This document shows positions 26,000-34,950 of a DNA stretch of 41,541 nucleotides, one piece after another. Position numbers and translations under genes: made by a program. The notes beneath the pieces were generated by a model, which saw only the letters and a list, made by a program, of their open reading frames with translations, was not told the origin of the DNA and did not search any database. How positions within the stretch are numbered: the stretch's first letter is position 1; the number at the start of each line of letters is the position of its first letter. The DNA lies in NCBI GenBank assembly GCA_900769465.1, contig CAAGGT010000253.1, forward strand, positions 1-41,541, read 5' to 3'. Source of the DNA: Bacteroidaceae bacterium. Its GTDB lineage: Bacteria; Bacteroidota; Bacteroidia; Bacteroidales; Bacteroidaceae.

Positions 26000-27295
26000 A
26001 TGAAGACACAAAGGACAATATTGCTACTGCTCATTATGGCGGCAACAACAATCATTGGCTGCAACAGGGAGATTGCAGCAGACAGAGCCGACAGTATCAT
26101 AACCTGCCAGGACACACAGTTGATGAAGGACGGCAAGCCTTACAGTTACATAGGCACCAATATGTGGTATGCATCAATCCTGGGTTCCACCGGCGAAGGA
26201 GGCGACAGGGAGCGTTTGTGCAAGGAGCTCGACCGACTGAAGGAGATTGGAATCACGAATTTGAGAATTCTGTCGGGTCCCGATGCCGGCAGTTCATTGG
26301 CAAACCCGGCCAAACCATACCTGCAGACAGCACCGGGAGTATTCAACGACACCATACTGGAGGGACTGGACTTTGTCATTGCCGAGCTTGAAAAGCGCGA
26401 TATGGATGCGGTAATCTATCTGAACAATGCCTGGGACTGGAGCGGCGGATACGGTTTTTACCTGAAGGAGTGCGGGTATGGCGATTCGCCGAACACGAAC
26501 GAGGAAGGGGGATACAGCAGATATGTAGACTATTGTGCGGAGTTCTCGCGTGAGCCAAAGGCCATAGGAATGTACTACGACTGCATCAAGGCCATCGTAT
26601 CGCGCAAGAACAGCATAACAGGCCGCTACTACAAGGACGAACCTGCCATTATGGCGTGGCAACTATGCAACGAGCCGCGTCCGTTCGCAAAGGAGAACAA
26701 GGAGGCTTTTGCAAAATGGTTGTCCGATGCAGCTGCGCTTATAAAGAGCATTGACCCCAACCACCTTGTATCAACCGGCAGCGAGGGATACATAGGCTGC
26801 GAGGTTGATATGGAACTTTGTGAGAAAATACACGCAGACAAGAACATCGACTACCTGACAATACACATATGGCCTGTAAACTGGGGATGGGCACCACGTT
26901 CAAACCCTGACAGCGGTATTGAGAATGCCTGCATCGAGAGTGGCAAATACATTGCCGAACACATTGCGCTTGCAAAAAAACTGAACAGACCACTTGTGAT
27001 TGAGGAGTTCGGTTACTCACGCAAGGACAACATTTCGGGCACAGAGCCCACAACCGAAAGCCGTGACATCTTCTACCGTTTCATCTTTGAACAGGTAAAG
27101 AACGGCTCCCCCATTGCAGGATGCAATTTCTGGGGTTGGGGCGGCAGCGGACGTCCGCGCGACATAGTATGGCAACCGGGCGACGACTATCTGTGCGATC
27201 CTCCACACGAACCACAGGGATGGTATTCAGTATTCGACAGCGACAGCACAACCATAGACATAATAAGGAAATTCTCAAGAGCGATAACAGAATAA
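26000..27295 (+). CDS. GH5_7-like endo-beta-1,4-mannanase, lipoprotein
   Basis: The 431-residue protein has a lipoprotein signal (TIIGC, Cys21) and a TIM-barrel typical of GH5 subfamily 7. It starts IGTNMWYASILG (51-62). The acid/base glutamate is Glu225 in WQLCNEPRP, and the nucleophile is Glu336 (or Glu335) in VIEEFGYSR. Other barrel landmarks are LNNAWDWSGGYGFY (141-154), TIHIWPVNWGW (287-297) and CNFWGWGG (375-382). These enzymes hydrolyse internal beta-1,4-mannosyl bonds of mannan, glucomannan or galactomannan; some Bacteroidota members act on smaller mannosides. The ATG at 26000 starts the signal peptide; an upstream in-frame ATG at 25967 overlaps the promoter. It is the first gene of the operon, with 14 bp to the kinase. 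The exact substrate is inferred. Confidence 0.88.
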   Translation: MKTQRTILLLLIMAATTIIGCNREIAADRADSIITCQDTQLMKDGKPYSYIGTNMWYASILGSTGEGGDRERLCKELDRLKEIGITNLRILSGPDAGSSLANPAKPYLQTAPGVFNDTILEGLDFVIAELEKRDMDAVIYLNNAWDWSGGYGFYLKECGYGDSPNTNEEGGYSRYVDYCAEFSREPKAIGMYYDCIKAIVSRKNSITGRYYKDEPAIMAWQLCNEPRPFAKENKEAFAKWLSDAAALIKSIDPNHLVSTGSEGYIGCEVDMELCEKIHADKNIDYLTIHIWPVNWGWAPRSNPDSGIENACIESGKYIAEHIALAKKLNRPLVIEEFGYSRKDNISGTEPTTESRDIFYRFIFEQVKNGSPIAGCNFWGWGGSGRPRDIVWQPGDDYLCDPPHEPQGWYSVFDSDSTTIDIIRKFSRAITE

Positions 27296-27309
27296 AAAAC
27301 ATAACAGCT

Positions 27310-28416
27310 ATGTACAAGAAAGACAACCGCATTGTAGCCACACTTGATGCAGGTGGCACAAATTTCGTGTTCGGCGCAATGAAAGCCGGAGAGTTCATCA
27401 TTGACCCCGTATCAGTGCCGGCACAGTCGCACGACCTTGACCTCTGCCTTCAGAACATGGTCAACGGATTCCAGCAGGTGTTCGACAAACTCGACGAGAA
27501 GCCTGTTGCCATCAGTTTTGCTTTCCCCGGCCCGGCCGACTATCCCAACGGCATCATTGGCGGCTATCTGCCCAATTTTCCGTCATTCCGCGACGGTGTT
27601 GCCCTGGGAGCATTCCTCGAGAGCAAGTTCGGCGTGCCGGTGTTCATCAACAACGACGGTGACCTCTTTGCATACGGCGAGGCCCTCTGTGGCGTATTGC
27701 CCGAAATAAACAGCCGCCTCAAGGAACTGGGCTCCACAAAGCAATACAAGAACCTCATTGGCTACACACTGGGTACCGGATTCGGAATTGGCGTTGTAAT
27801 CGACAACAATCTGAACCGTGGCGACAACTCCTGCGTGGAGACATTCTGCCTGCGCCACAGGGATATGCCCGACGTTATTGTGGAGGATGGTGTTGCCATT
27901 CGCGCAGTATGCCGCGTATATGGCGAGCAGAGCGGTAACCCCGACCACGGACTCACTCCAAAGGACATATGCGAGATTGCCGATGGCACACGCCAGGGCG
28001 ACCAAGCTGCAGCCAGAGAAGCCTTCGCATCACTTGGTCGCGTTGCAGGTGCAGCAATCTCCACTGCTGTGACAATCATTGACGGCCTTGTTGTCATCGG
28101 TGGCGGCGTATCGGCTGCAAGCCATTGGATCATGCCCGCCCTGCTCCAGGAGATGCGTTCCAAGTTGCGCACCCTGGGCGGCGACGAGGTGAACCTTGTG
28201 CAAATGAAAGTCTATGACCTGGAAAATCCCGATGAATTCGAGCTTTTTGCAAAGGGCGAAACCAAAAAGGTAAAGGTCTACGGCGAGGATAGATATGTGG
28301 ATTACGACTGCCAGAAACGAGTGGGTATAGCAATCTCCAAGCTCGGCGCAAGCAAGGCCGTGTCTGTGGGCGCATACGCATTCGCATTGAGTGAACTCGA
28401 CAAGAAACAGGCATAA
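27310..28416 (+). CDS. ROK-family sugar kinase
   Basis: The 368-residue cytoplasmic protein has the ATP-binding DAGGTN motif at residues 13-18. The catalytic Asp116 lies in INNDGD (113-118), and the adenosine-binding LGTGFGIG (154-161) and VVIGGGVSAAS (261-271) motifs are present. It lacks an N-terminal helix-turn-helix, so it is a kinase type and not a NagC-type repressor. The classical ROK zinc motif (HxGCxxCxxC) is not seen; the equivalent stretch reads ETFCLRHRDMPD (177-188). The extended C-terminus near 300-340 (KGETKKVKVYGEDRYVDY) is typical of a Bacteroidota subgroup. In this operon its sugar is most likely mannose, released by the neighbouring glycosidases, giving mannose-6-phosphate; glucose or N-acetyl sugars are alternatives. 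It is 14 bp after GH5 and 3 bp before GH92. Confidence 0.88.
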   Translation: MYKKDNRIVATLDAGGTNFVFGAMKAGEFIIDPVSVPAQSHDLDLCLQNMVNGFQQVFDKLDEKPVAISFAFPGPADYPNGIIGGYLPNFPSFRDGVALGAFLESKFGVPVFINNDGDLFAYGEALCGVLPEINSRLKELGSTKQYKNLIGYTLGTGFGIGVVIDNNLNRGDNSCVETFCLRHRDMPDVIVEDGVAIRAVCRVYGEQSGNPDHGLTPKDICEIADGTRQGDQAAAREAFASLGRVAGAAISTAVTIIDGLVVIGGGVSAASHWIMPALLQEMRSKLRTLGGDEVNLVQMKVYDLENPDEFELFAKGETKKVKVYGEDRYVDYDCQKRVGIAISKLGASKAVSVGAYAFALSELDKKQA

Positions 28417-28419
28417 GCT

Positions 28420-30666
28420 ATGATAAAGAGATTTTTTTCACTGCTGTTGCTGTTTGCTCCGCTTGCAGCAGTGGCGCAAGAGCCGGCCGAACTGGTGAAC
28501 CCATTCATAGGAACAACCAATTTCGGCACAACAAACCCCGGTGCGGTGACTCCGAACGGAATGATGTCCGTGGTGCCATTCAACGTTATGGGTTCCGATC
28601 TCAATGTTTTTGACAAGGACCAGCGCTGGTGGTCGGCACCATACGAGTACAACAACAAGTTCTTCACAGGATATGCACACGTTGCTTTGAGCGGTGTAGG
28701 CTGTCCCGAGGCATCGTCGCTACTAGTGATGCCCACAAGCGGAGAGCTCGATGTTAACTACTTCAGCTACGGTTCGGAGTACACCAACGAAAAGGCAACA
28801 CCCGGATATTACAGTAACGAACTGGTCAAATATGGTATCAAGACTGAGGTCACAGCCACAACACGCTCGTCGTGCGAACGCTACACCTTCCCGGCCGGCA
28901 AGGGCAACATCATACTGAACTTGGGACAGGGACTTACCAATGAGTGCGGTGCAATGGTGCGCCGCGTGAGCAGCACCGAGATTGAAGGATTCAAACTTCT
29001 TGGCACATTCTGCTACACAACACAAGCTGTGTTCCCGGTCTATTTTGTGATGCGAGTATCGAAAGCCCCCACAAGCGAGGGGGCGTGGAAGTTCCAACCA
29101 CAACTCACTGGTGTCGAGGCCGAGTGGACCCCCGATGACGGCACATACAAACTTTACGAAAATTACTATCGCGATGTTGCCGGTGACAACATAGGCTACC
29201 GTTTCTGCTACGACAATCTTGCCGATGGCGAACAGATTACCGTTCAAATGGGTGTTTCTTTCGTTTCAATCGAGAATGCGAGAGAGAACCTCGATGCCGA
29301 GCAACAAGACAAGGACTTTGATGCCGTACACGCACAGGCTGTCAAGCAGTGGAACAGCGACCTCGGGCGCATACGCGTAGAGGGCGGCACAAAGGAGCAG
29401 CAGACAATCTTTTACACAGCGCTATACCACGCACTCATCCACCCGAGCATCATCAGCGATGTCAACGGCGAATACCCCAAGATGGAGAACGGCGAGACAG
29501 GCAAGAGCGAACACACACGCTACACAGTATTCTCACTGTGGGACACATACCGTAACCTGCACCAGTTGCTAACACTTGTCTACCCCGAGCGTCAGACAGA
29601 TATGCTGCGTACAATGGTGGGAATGTACGAGGATTGGGGCTGGCTGCCACGTTGGGAGCTCTTTGGCCGCGAAACATTCACAATGGAGGGTGACCCCGCA
29701 GCCATTGTCATTGCCGACAGCTGGATAAAAGGCCTGCGCGACTTTGACATAGAGACTGCATACAAGGCTATGCTCAAGTCGGCAACCACCGAAGGAGCAA
29801 AAAACCCAATACGTCGCGATATTGACCCTTATATAAAGGATGGATATATCCCATTGTGGTATTTCTCGAGCGACCTCTCGGGCGACAACTCCGTTTCGCA
29901 CGCGCTGGAATATTGCTCGGCCGATTATGCCATTGCACAGCTTGCAGACTCGCTTGGCGACAAAGCGCGTGCAAAAGAGTTCGTGAAACGCTCACAGAGC
30001 TATCGTCGCTACTACTGCAAGGAGCACGGCACATTGCGCCCGCTCACAAAGGAAGGTGAGTTTCTGGGCGATTTTGACCCCGCCACCGGCAAGAACTTTG
30101 AGAACGTTCCCGGTTTCCACGAAGCCTCGGCCTGGTGCTACACATTTGCTGTGCCACACGACCTGAACGGGCTCACAAAACTTATGGGTGGCAAAAAGAA
30201 TTTCGTGCAGAGCCTGCAGGGAGTCTTCGACAACGGGCATTATGACCCCGCCAACGAGCCGGATATTGTTTACCCCTACCTTTTCAGCCGCATAAAAGGC
30301 GAAGAGTGGCGCACACAGAAGGAGGTGAAAAACATCCTGGACAATCACTACAAGAATGCCCCCGACGGCATCCCCGGTAATGATGATACAGGAACAATGT
30401 CGGCATGGGCTGTATTCTCAATGATGGGTATCTACCCCGACTGCCCCGGCGAGCCCACATACACCATCACCACGCCCGTGTTCGACAGGATACACATCGC
30501 AACAGAGGGTAAAGGTATCACAATCGAGTGCGACCGCCCCACAGCCGACAGCCACTACATTGACCGCATTGAGGTGGACGGCAAGCCAAGCGGCTACCGC
30601 ATAACACACAAGCAACTGCTTGACAACGCAAACATCAGACTAACACTTAAAAAGGAAGCAAAATGA
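28420..30666 (+). CDS. GH92 alpha-mannosidase, periplasmic
   Basis: The 748-residue protein has a Sec signal peptide (residues 1-19, ending AVAQ) and no lipobox. The N-terminal beta-sandwich begins VNPFIGTTNFGTTNPGAVTP (residues 27-46). The (alpha/alpha)6 catalytic domain carries HALIHPS, FSLWDTYRNLHQLL and the GNDDTGTMSAW motif (653-663), whose aspartates include the candidate catalytic base. GH92 enzymes are calcium-dependent exo-alpha-mannosidases, inverting, that remove alpha-1,2, -1,3, -1,4 or -1,6 mannose from yeast mannan or host N-glycans. The linkage cannot be read from sequence here. Its stop overlaps the start of the next GH92 gene by four bases (ATGA), which indicates translational coupling. 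Full length for the family. Confidence 0.96.
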   Translation: MIKRFFSLLLLFAPLAAVAQEPAELVNPFIGTTNFGTTNPGAVTPNGMMSVVPFNVMGSDLNVFDKDQRWWSAPYEYNNKFFTGYAHVALSGVGCPEASSLLVMPTSGELDVNYFSYGSEYTNEKATPGYYSNELVKYGIKTEVTATTRSSCERYTFPAGKGNIILNLGQGLTNECGAMVRRVSSTEIEGFKLLGTFCYTTQAVFPVYFVMRVSKAPTSEGAWKFQPQLTGVEAEWTPDDGTYKLYENYYRDVAGDNIGYRFCYDNLADGEQITVQMGVSFVSIENARENLDAEQQDKDFDAVHAQAVKQWNSDLGRIRVEGGTKEQQTIFYTALYHALIHPSIISDVNGEYPKMENGETGKSEHTRYTVFSLWDTYRNLHQLLTLVYPERQTDMLRTMVGMYEDWGWLPRWELFGRETFTMEGDPAAIVIADSWIKGLRDFDIETAYKAMLKSATTEGAKNPIRRDIDPYIKDGYIPLWYFSSDLSGDNSVSHALEYCSADYAIAQLADSLGDKARAKEFVKRSQSYRRYYCKEHGTLRPLTKEGEFLGDFDPATGKNFENVPGFHEASAWCYTFAVPHDLNGLTKLMGGKKNFVQSLQGVFDNGHYDPANEPDIVYPYLFSRIKGEEWRTQKEVKNILDNHYKNAPDGIPGNDDTGTMSAWAVFSMMGIYPDCPGEPTYTITTPVFDRIHIATEGKGITIECDRPTADSHYIDRIEVDGKPSGYRITHKQLLDNANIRLTLKKEAK

Positions 30667-32843
30667 AATTCAGGAACAGCATAATGGCACTTGCGCTGCT
30701 ATTGGCAGCCTGCGCCCAGCAACCTGCACAGGAACAGGAGAAGCTGACCGATTATGTAAACCCGCTCATCGGCAGCGGCGGACACGGACACGTTTTCGTG
30801 GGCGCAAGCGTACCTTTCGGTATGGTGCAATTGGGCCCCACAAGTATAAATGAGACCTGGGACTGGTGTTCGGGCTACCATCAGGCCGAGGCATCGGTAA
30901 TAGGTTTCTCGCATACCCACTTGAGCGGAACCGGCATCGGTGACCTTTTCGATGTCACCGTAATGCCTGTAACAGGCGAGGTGACATATGAGCGCGGAGC
31001 CATTGACATACCCGGCAGCGGCCTGTGGTCGATTGCCGAGCGCACAAAGGAGGTTGTTAAACCGGGTTACTACAGCGTACCGCTCATGCGCTACGGCATA
31101 AAGGCCGAGATGACCGCTACTGCACGCGTGGGCCTGCACCGTTATACTTTCCCCGAGAGCAACGAGGCTGCCATTGTCTTTGACCTTGAGAATGGCGGTT
31201 GCTGGGATGAGAGTACCGAGACCTTCATGCAGGCCGAGGGGAACAATCGCATTGTCGGTTACCGTTACTCAAAGGGATGGGCAAAGAACCAGCGCATCTA
31301 CTTTGCCGCCGAGTTTGCAAAGCCTTTCGACTGTTTTGAACTGAAAGGATATAAGGAGATGTATGGCCGTGCTTCGTTCACCACAACAGCCGGAGAGGAG
31401 ATTATGCTCAAAGTTGCCATCTCTCCTGTGAGCATAGACGGTGCCAAGCTTGCACTTGAGAGCGAACTCCCCGGTTGGGATTTCGCTGCCGTTCAGGCAG
31501 CAGCCCTCAATGCGTGGGAGAACGAACTTGCACGCATAAAGGTTGAAATAAATGACAAGGAGCAGAAGAAGATTTTCTACACTGCAATGTACCACGCAAT
31601 GATAGCTCCAATGCTTTTCAGCGATGTCAATGGCGACTACCGCGGAGCCGATGACCAGGTGTACAACAGCGACAAGCCACGCTACACCTGTTTCTCGCTA
31701 TGGGACACATACCGCGCAAAGCAACCGCTGATGACAATCATCCACCCCGAAAAGGCCGGCGAGTTCGTTGCTACAATGGTAGATATCTGCGACAAGCAAG
31801 GCGACCTCCCTGTGTGGCACCTGTGGGGCAATGAGACCGACTGTATGGTGGGCGACCCCGGTATTCCTGTTGTTGCCGATGCCATTGTAAAAGGTATCGA
31901 AGGCTTTGACCGCGAGGCTGCATTCACCGCAATCAAGCAGACTGCAGCCGTTGAGGAGCGAGGCAAGGAACACCGCCACAAGCATGGCTACATCCCTTGC
32001 GACATCTTCAGCGAGGCTGTAGCATTCGACATGGAGTATGCCATTGCCGATGCTGCTGCTGCCAACGCGGCAAAGGCGCTGGGCAAGCAGAGTGACTATG
32101 AACACTTTACAAAGGCAAGCCACAGCTACCGCACATTCTTTGACAAGGAGACAGGCTTCATCCGCGGTGTAGACGTTAACGGCAAGTTCCGCACACCGTT
32201 CAACCCCTATTTCTCGGCTCACCGTGCCAACGACTACTGCGAGGGCAATGCTTGGCAGTACACATGGCTTGTGCCACACGATATAGAGAACTACGCTGAA
32301 ATGTTCGGCAACAAGGAAGCTTGCATAGCACGACTCGACTCATTGTTCCTTGCACCATCGACAGTTGACGGCGATGCATCGCCCGACATCTCGGGTATGA
32401 TTGGACAGTTTGCCCACGGCAACGAACCCAGCCACCACATCCTATACCTTTATACAATGCTGGGCGAACCACACAAGACTGCAGAACGCGTACGCGAGGT
32501 GATGATGACACAATACCGCAATGACTTTGACGGCCTATCGGGCAACGAGGATATGGGACAGATGTCGGCCTGGTATCTGATGTCAGCACTCGGATTCTAT
32601 CAGGTTGAGCCCGCCGGCGCACGCTATTGGTTCGGCTCCCCAACAGTTGACCGCGCCGAACTTGCAGTCAAAGACGGCAAATTCGTTATAGAAACAATCA
32701 ACAACAGCGCCACAAACATCTACATCAAGAGCATAAAGCTCAACGGCAAGCCACACAACCTGCCATACATTGAGCACAGCGATATCGCCAAAGGCGGCAC
32801 GCTAACCATTGAGATGAGCGACACACCGGCAAAATGGTGGTGA
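30663..32843 (+). CDS. GH92 alpha-mannosidase, lipoprotein
   Basis: The 726-residue lipoprotein has lipobox LLAAC (Cys17) and the GH92 opening YVNPLIGSGGHGHVFVGASV. WDWCSGYH and GFSHTHLSGTG follow in the N-terminal domain. The catalytic domain has FSLWDTYRAKQPLM and GNEDMGQMSAW (627-637). The first acidic residue of that motif is Glu where its neighbour has Asp. It probably sits on the outer membrane, while the first GH92 is soluble, so the two would act at different sites or on different linkages of one alpha-mannosyl glycan. It is the last gene of the operon and is followed by a perfect hairpin. Identity to the upstream GH92 is low by eye, so this is not a recent duplication. Confidence 0.96.
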   Translation: MKFRNSIMALALLLAACAQQPAQEQEKLTDYVNPLIGSGGHGHVFVGASVPFGMVQLGPTSINETWDWCSGYHQAEASVIGFSHTHLSGTGIGDLFDVTVMPVTGEVTYERGAIDIPGSGLWSIAERTKEVVKPGYYSVPLMRYGIKAEMTATARVGLHRYTFPESNEAAIVFDLENGGCWDESTETFMQAEGNNRIVGYRYSKGWAKNQRIYFAAEFAKPFDCFELKGYKEMYGRASFTTTAGEEIMLKVAISPVSIDGAKLALESELPGWDFAAVQAAALNAWENELARIKVEINDKEQKKIFYTAMYHAMIAPMLFSDVNGDYRGADDQVYNSDKPRYTCFSLWDTYRAKQPLMTIIHPEKAGEFVATMVDICDKQGDLPVWHLWGNETDCMVGDPGIPVVADAIVKGIEGFDREAAFTAIKQTAAVEERGKEHRHKHGYIPCDIFSEAVAFDMEYAIADAAAANAAKALGKQSDYEHFTKASHSYRTFFDKETGFIRGVDVNGKFRTPFNPYFSAHRANDYCEGNAWQYTWLVPHDIENYAEMFGNKEACIARLDSLFLAPSTVDGDASPDISGMIGQFAHGNEPSHHILYLYTMLGEPHKTAERVREVMMTQYRNDFDGLSGNEDMGQMSAWYLMSALGFYQVEPAGARYWFGSPTVDRAELAVKDGKFVIETINNSATNIYIKSIKLNGKPHNLPYIEHSDIAKGGTLTIEMSDTPAKWW

Positions 32844-32849
32844 AAATAA

Positions 32850-32886
32850 CTAACAGAGGTAGCCTCTTAAAGGCTACCTCTGTTAG
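32850..32886. terminator. Bidirectional terminator between the GH92 operon and a convergent gene
   Basis: A perfect 16-bp stem (32850-32865 with 32871-32886, CTAACAGAGGTAGCCT and its complement) closes on a 5-nt loop. It starts 6 bp after the GH92 stop. Flanks are T-rich on both strands but short, so the U tract is modest. Confidence 0.8.
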
Positions 32887-32912
32887 TCTATAATATTTGT
32901 CGAGAACAGAAA

Positions 32913-33248
32913 TCATATCACCACACAACACAAAATACCATCATAATCTGCGCAATGGGTAAAACCGGCTATCGGACAATCGGGAACAAGTTCATACCAA
33001 TCTTTGTTTATAAATATCCTGAAACGGGAAGGATTATGTTTATGACGTTCTATGGTTGTATTGTACACCTTCATAGAATACTTTTTACCTGAGCGATAAT
33101 ACAAGTCTGCATCCAAACCACCTTCCCAAACAACCCAATCATTCTCATTTTCAGTCACAATGAGTTGTCTTGTCACAATTTCATTATCCAAAGAAGGATA
33201 GGCAGTTGTCGCAAACATACCCAAAAATAGAAATAACACTTTTTTCAT
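32913..33248 (-). CDS. Small secreted protein of unknown function
   Basis: I do not recognise this 111-residue protein. It begins with a probable Sec signal (MKKVLFLFLGMFATTAYPS) and continues with a beta-rich body (WVVWEGGLDADLYYRSGKKY; RFRIFINKDWYELVP). It ends with four cysteines (91, 99, 107, 108) and a short hydrophobic tail, GILCCVVI. It has its own good promoter (33277-33284) and ends against the GH92 terminator. The cysteine arrangement could form disulfides in the periplasm or at the surface. Its codon use is AT-richer than its neighbours, which hints at a different history. Signal peptide, promoter and ATG together make it a credible gene. Confidence 0.7.
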   Translation of the reverse strand: MKKVLFLFLGMFATTAYPSLDNEIVTRQLIVTENENDWVVWEGGLDADLYYRSGKKYSMKVYNTTIERHKHNPSRFRIFINKDWYELVPDCPIAGFTHCADYDGILCCVVI

Positions 33249-33276
33249 ACAGCAACAATATAAGACATTGAACTCA

Positions 33277-33284
33277 CAAATATA
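33277..33284 (-). promoter_or_regulatory. -7 box of the small secreted protein gene
   Basis: TATATTTG on the minus strand matches TAnnTTTG exactly. GTTG lies 20 bp upstream (33305-33308) as a -33 element. The leader would be about 20 nt. Confidence 0.6.
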
Positions 33285-33508
33285 TAAATATTATTCAATA
33301 AACCCAACAGCAGACAAAAAGGGCTGTCTGTTTTGTTGAAATTATGTAACATACGTTTAACCAATGTTTCACTATACAGATACTGTTTATTCCATTATAT
33401 CACACAAAACGGCTTACTTTTCCACCTTCTATAAATCAGGACAAAGCCACTACCCTGCAACCAAAAGCCTCATCAATGTGTTTATCCTTTTGCTAAAGGT
33501 TTACACTT

Positions 33509-34930
33509 ATGAGAAAGGTTTCTATTCTACTGTTCGTTATGCTTTTGCCGGTGGCTAATGTTCTGTCGCAACAGAATGCAGGACAAGGAGGCTCCACTAC
33601 GCAAAGCCAGGTGATAAACAGGACACCACTCCCCCAGAGCTGGAGCGAGGGGAAATATTTCGACCAGACACTGCCCGTGGACGACGAGTGGTGGCAAAAC
33701 TTCAACGACCCGGTACTCGACTCACTCATTTCCGTTGCCTGCAACAGCAACTACTCGGTGCTCGCCGCAATGGAGAACATAAAGAAGGCACGCGCCGCAT
33801 GGCGTGTTGCACAAAGCAATCTCTTCCCGCAGTTCAACCTGGGAGTGGGATGGCAACGCGCAAAGACAAGCGGCAACATAGCCTCCACAATGTACAACGA
33901 GGCGTGGGAGGGGCAGTTCAGCACAGCAGTATCAATGCAGTGGCAGGCCGACGTGTTCGGCAGCATATACCTGCGTTCCAAAGCGCAGAAGATACTTTTT
34001 ATGGCAACCGAGGAGGAGTACAACGCCGTTATGGTTTCACTTGTAGCCAACGTGGCTACAACCTATTTTTCCTTGCGCCAGTCACTTGCCGAGATGTGGG
34101 TGCTGCGCGAGAATGCAGCTTCCCAACACGAAATACTGAACATCACCATTGCCCGATACGACAGCGGCCTGGCCTCCAAGCTCGATGTCTCACAAGCACG
34201 CAGCGTCTACCAGAGTACCCTTGCCCAGATACCCGCAATGCAGGCAACCATCGACAGCTACCGCAACGCGATGGCCGTGTTGCTCGGCACATTTCCCGAG
34301 GAGCTTGAGGGCTGGCTACACGAAGGTTATGCCCTACCCGCCTATATGGCACCCATCGGTGTGGGCATTCCCGCGGAGCTTCTTCTTCGTCGCCCCGACA
34401 TACGCGCTGCCGAAAGAGAGGTAGAGGCCAATGCTGCACTGCTTGGAGCCACCCGGCGCGACTGGTTCCCACAGATTCTCGTCACCGGTTCGATAGGCTT
34501 TGCCTCGGGCGAGATGAAATCGCTCTTCAACTCCAAAAGCCTCAACTGGGAGATAGCCCCGACAATAAAGTGGAACATCTTCGGCGGTAACGACAGGGTG
34601 AACGCCACACGCGAGGCACGCGCCACGCTCGACAGCAGCATACTCACCTTCAACGAAAAAATGCTCAACGCCCTGCAGGAGGTTGAGAGTGCAATGTCGC
34701 AGTATGAGAACTCCATAACGCAGATTGTGGCACTGCGCGAAGCCGTGAACCAGAACGAGGAGACACTCACCCTTTCTCTCGAGCTATACAAGCAGGGACT
34801 CACCACATTCCAGAATGTGCTTGATGCACAACGTTCCCTGCTCACCTATCAGAACTATCTTGTACAGGCACAGGGCGGTTCGCTCATATACCTTGTACAG
34901 CTTTACGAAGCCCTCGGCGGCGGATGGTAA
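33509..34930 (+). CDS. Outer-membrane factor of RND efflux pump (TolC/NodT/CusC family)
   Basis: The 473-residue protein has a Sec signal (ending NVLSQ) without the lipobox found in many NodT-type proteins. Two OEP repeats follow: WWQNFNDPVLDSLI (first, near residue 70) and VPIGVG(I)PAELLLRRPDIRAAE, with RPDIRAAE at 295-302, the family signature. The last part has the long coiled helices of the periplasmic tunnel (LSLELYKQGLTTFQNVLDAQ). It forms the trimeric exit duct through the outer membrane for the pump encoded downstream (MFP after 20 bp). Its position as the first gene is less common than the MFP-RND-OMF order. No regulator gene adjoins it. I see no convincing promoter in 33285-33508. 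Confidence 0.94.
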   Translation: MRKVSILLFVMLLPVANVLSQQNAGQGGSTTQSQVINRTPLPQSWSEGKYFDQTLPVDDEWWQNFNDPVLDSLISVACNSNYSVLAAMENIKKARAAWRVAQSNLFPQFNLGVGWQRAKTSGNIASTMYNEAWEGQFSTAVSMQWQADVFGSIYLRSKAQKILFMATEEEYNAVMVSLVANVATTYFSLRQSLAEMWVLRENAASQHEILNITIARYDSGLASKLDVSQARSVYQSTLAQIPAMQATIDSYRNAMAVLLGTFPEELEGWLHEGYALPAYMAPIGVGIPAELLLRRPDIRAAEREVEANAALLGATRRDWFPQILVTGSIGFASGEMKSLFNSKSLNWEIAPTIKWNIFGGNDRVNATREARATLDSSILTFNEKMLNALQEVESAMSQYENSITQIVALREAVNQNEETLTLSLELYKQGLTTFQNVLDAQRSLLTYQNYLVQAQGGSLIYLVQLYEALGGGW

Positions 34931-34950
34931 CAACATTCAAAATTCCCAAT

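Noticed and set aside
33285..33508. Promoter for the efflux operon (TACGTTTA near 33353 or TATCCTTTTG near 33482)
   Set aside because: Neither matches the -7 consensus with a properly spaced -33 element.
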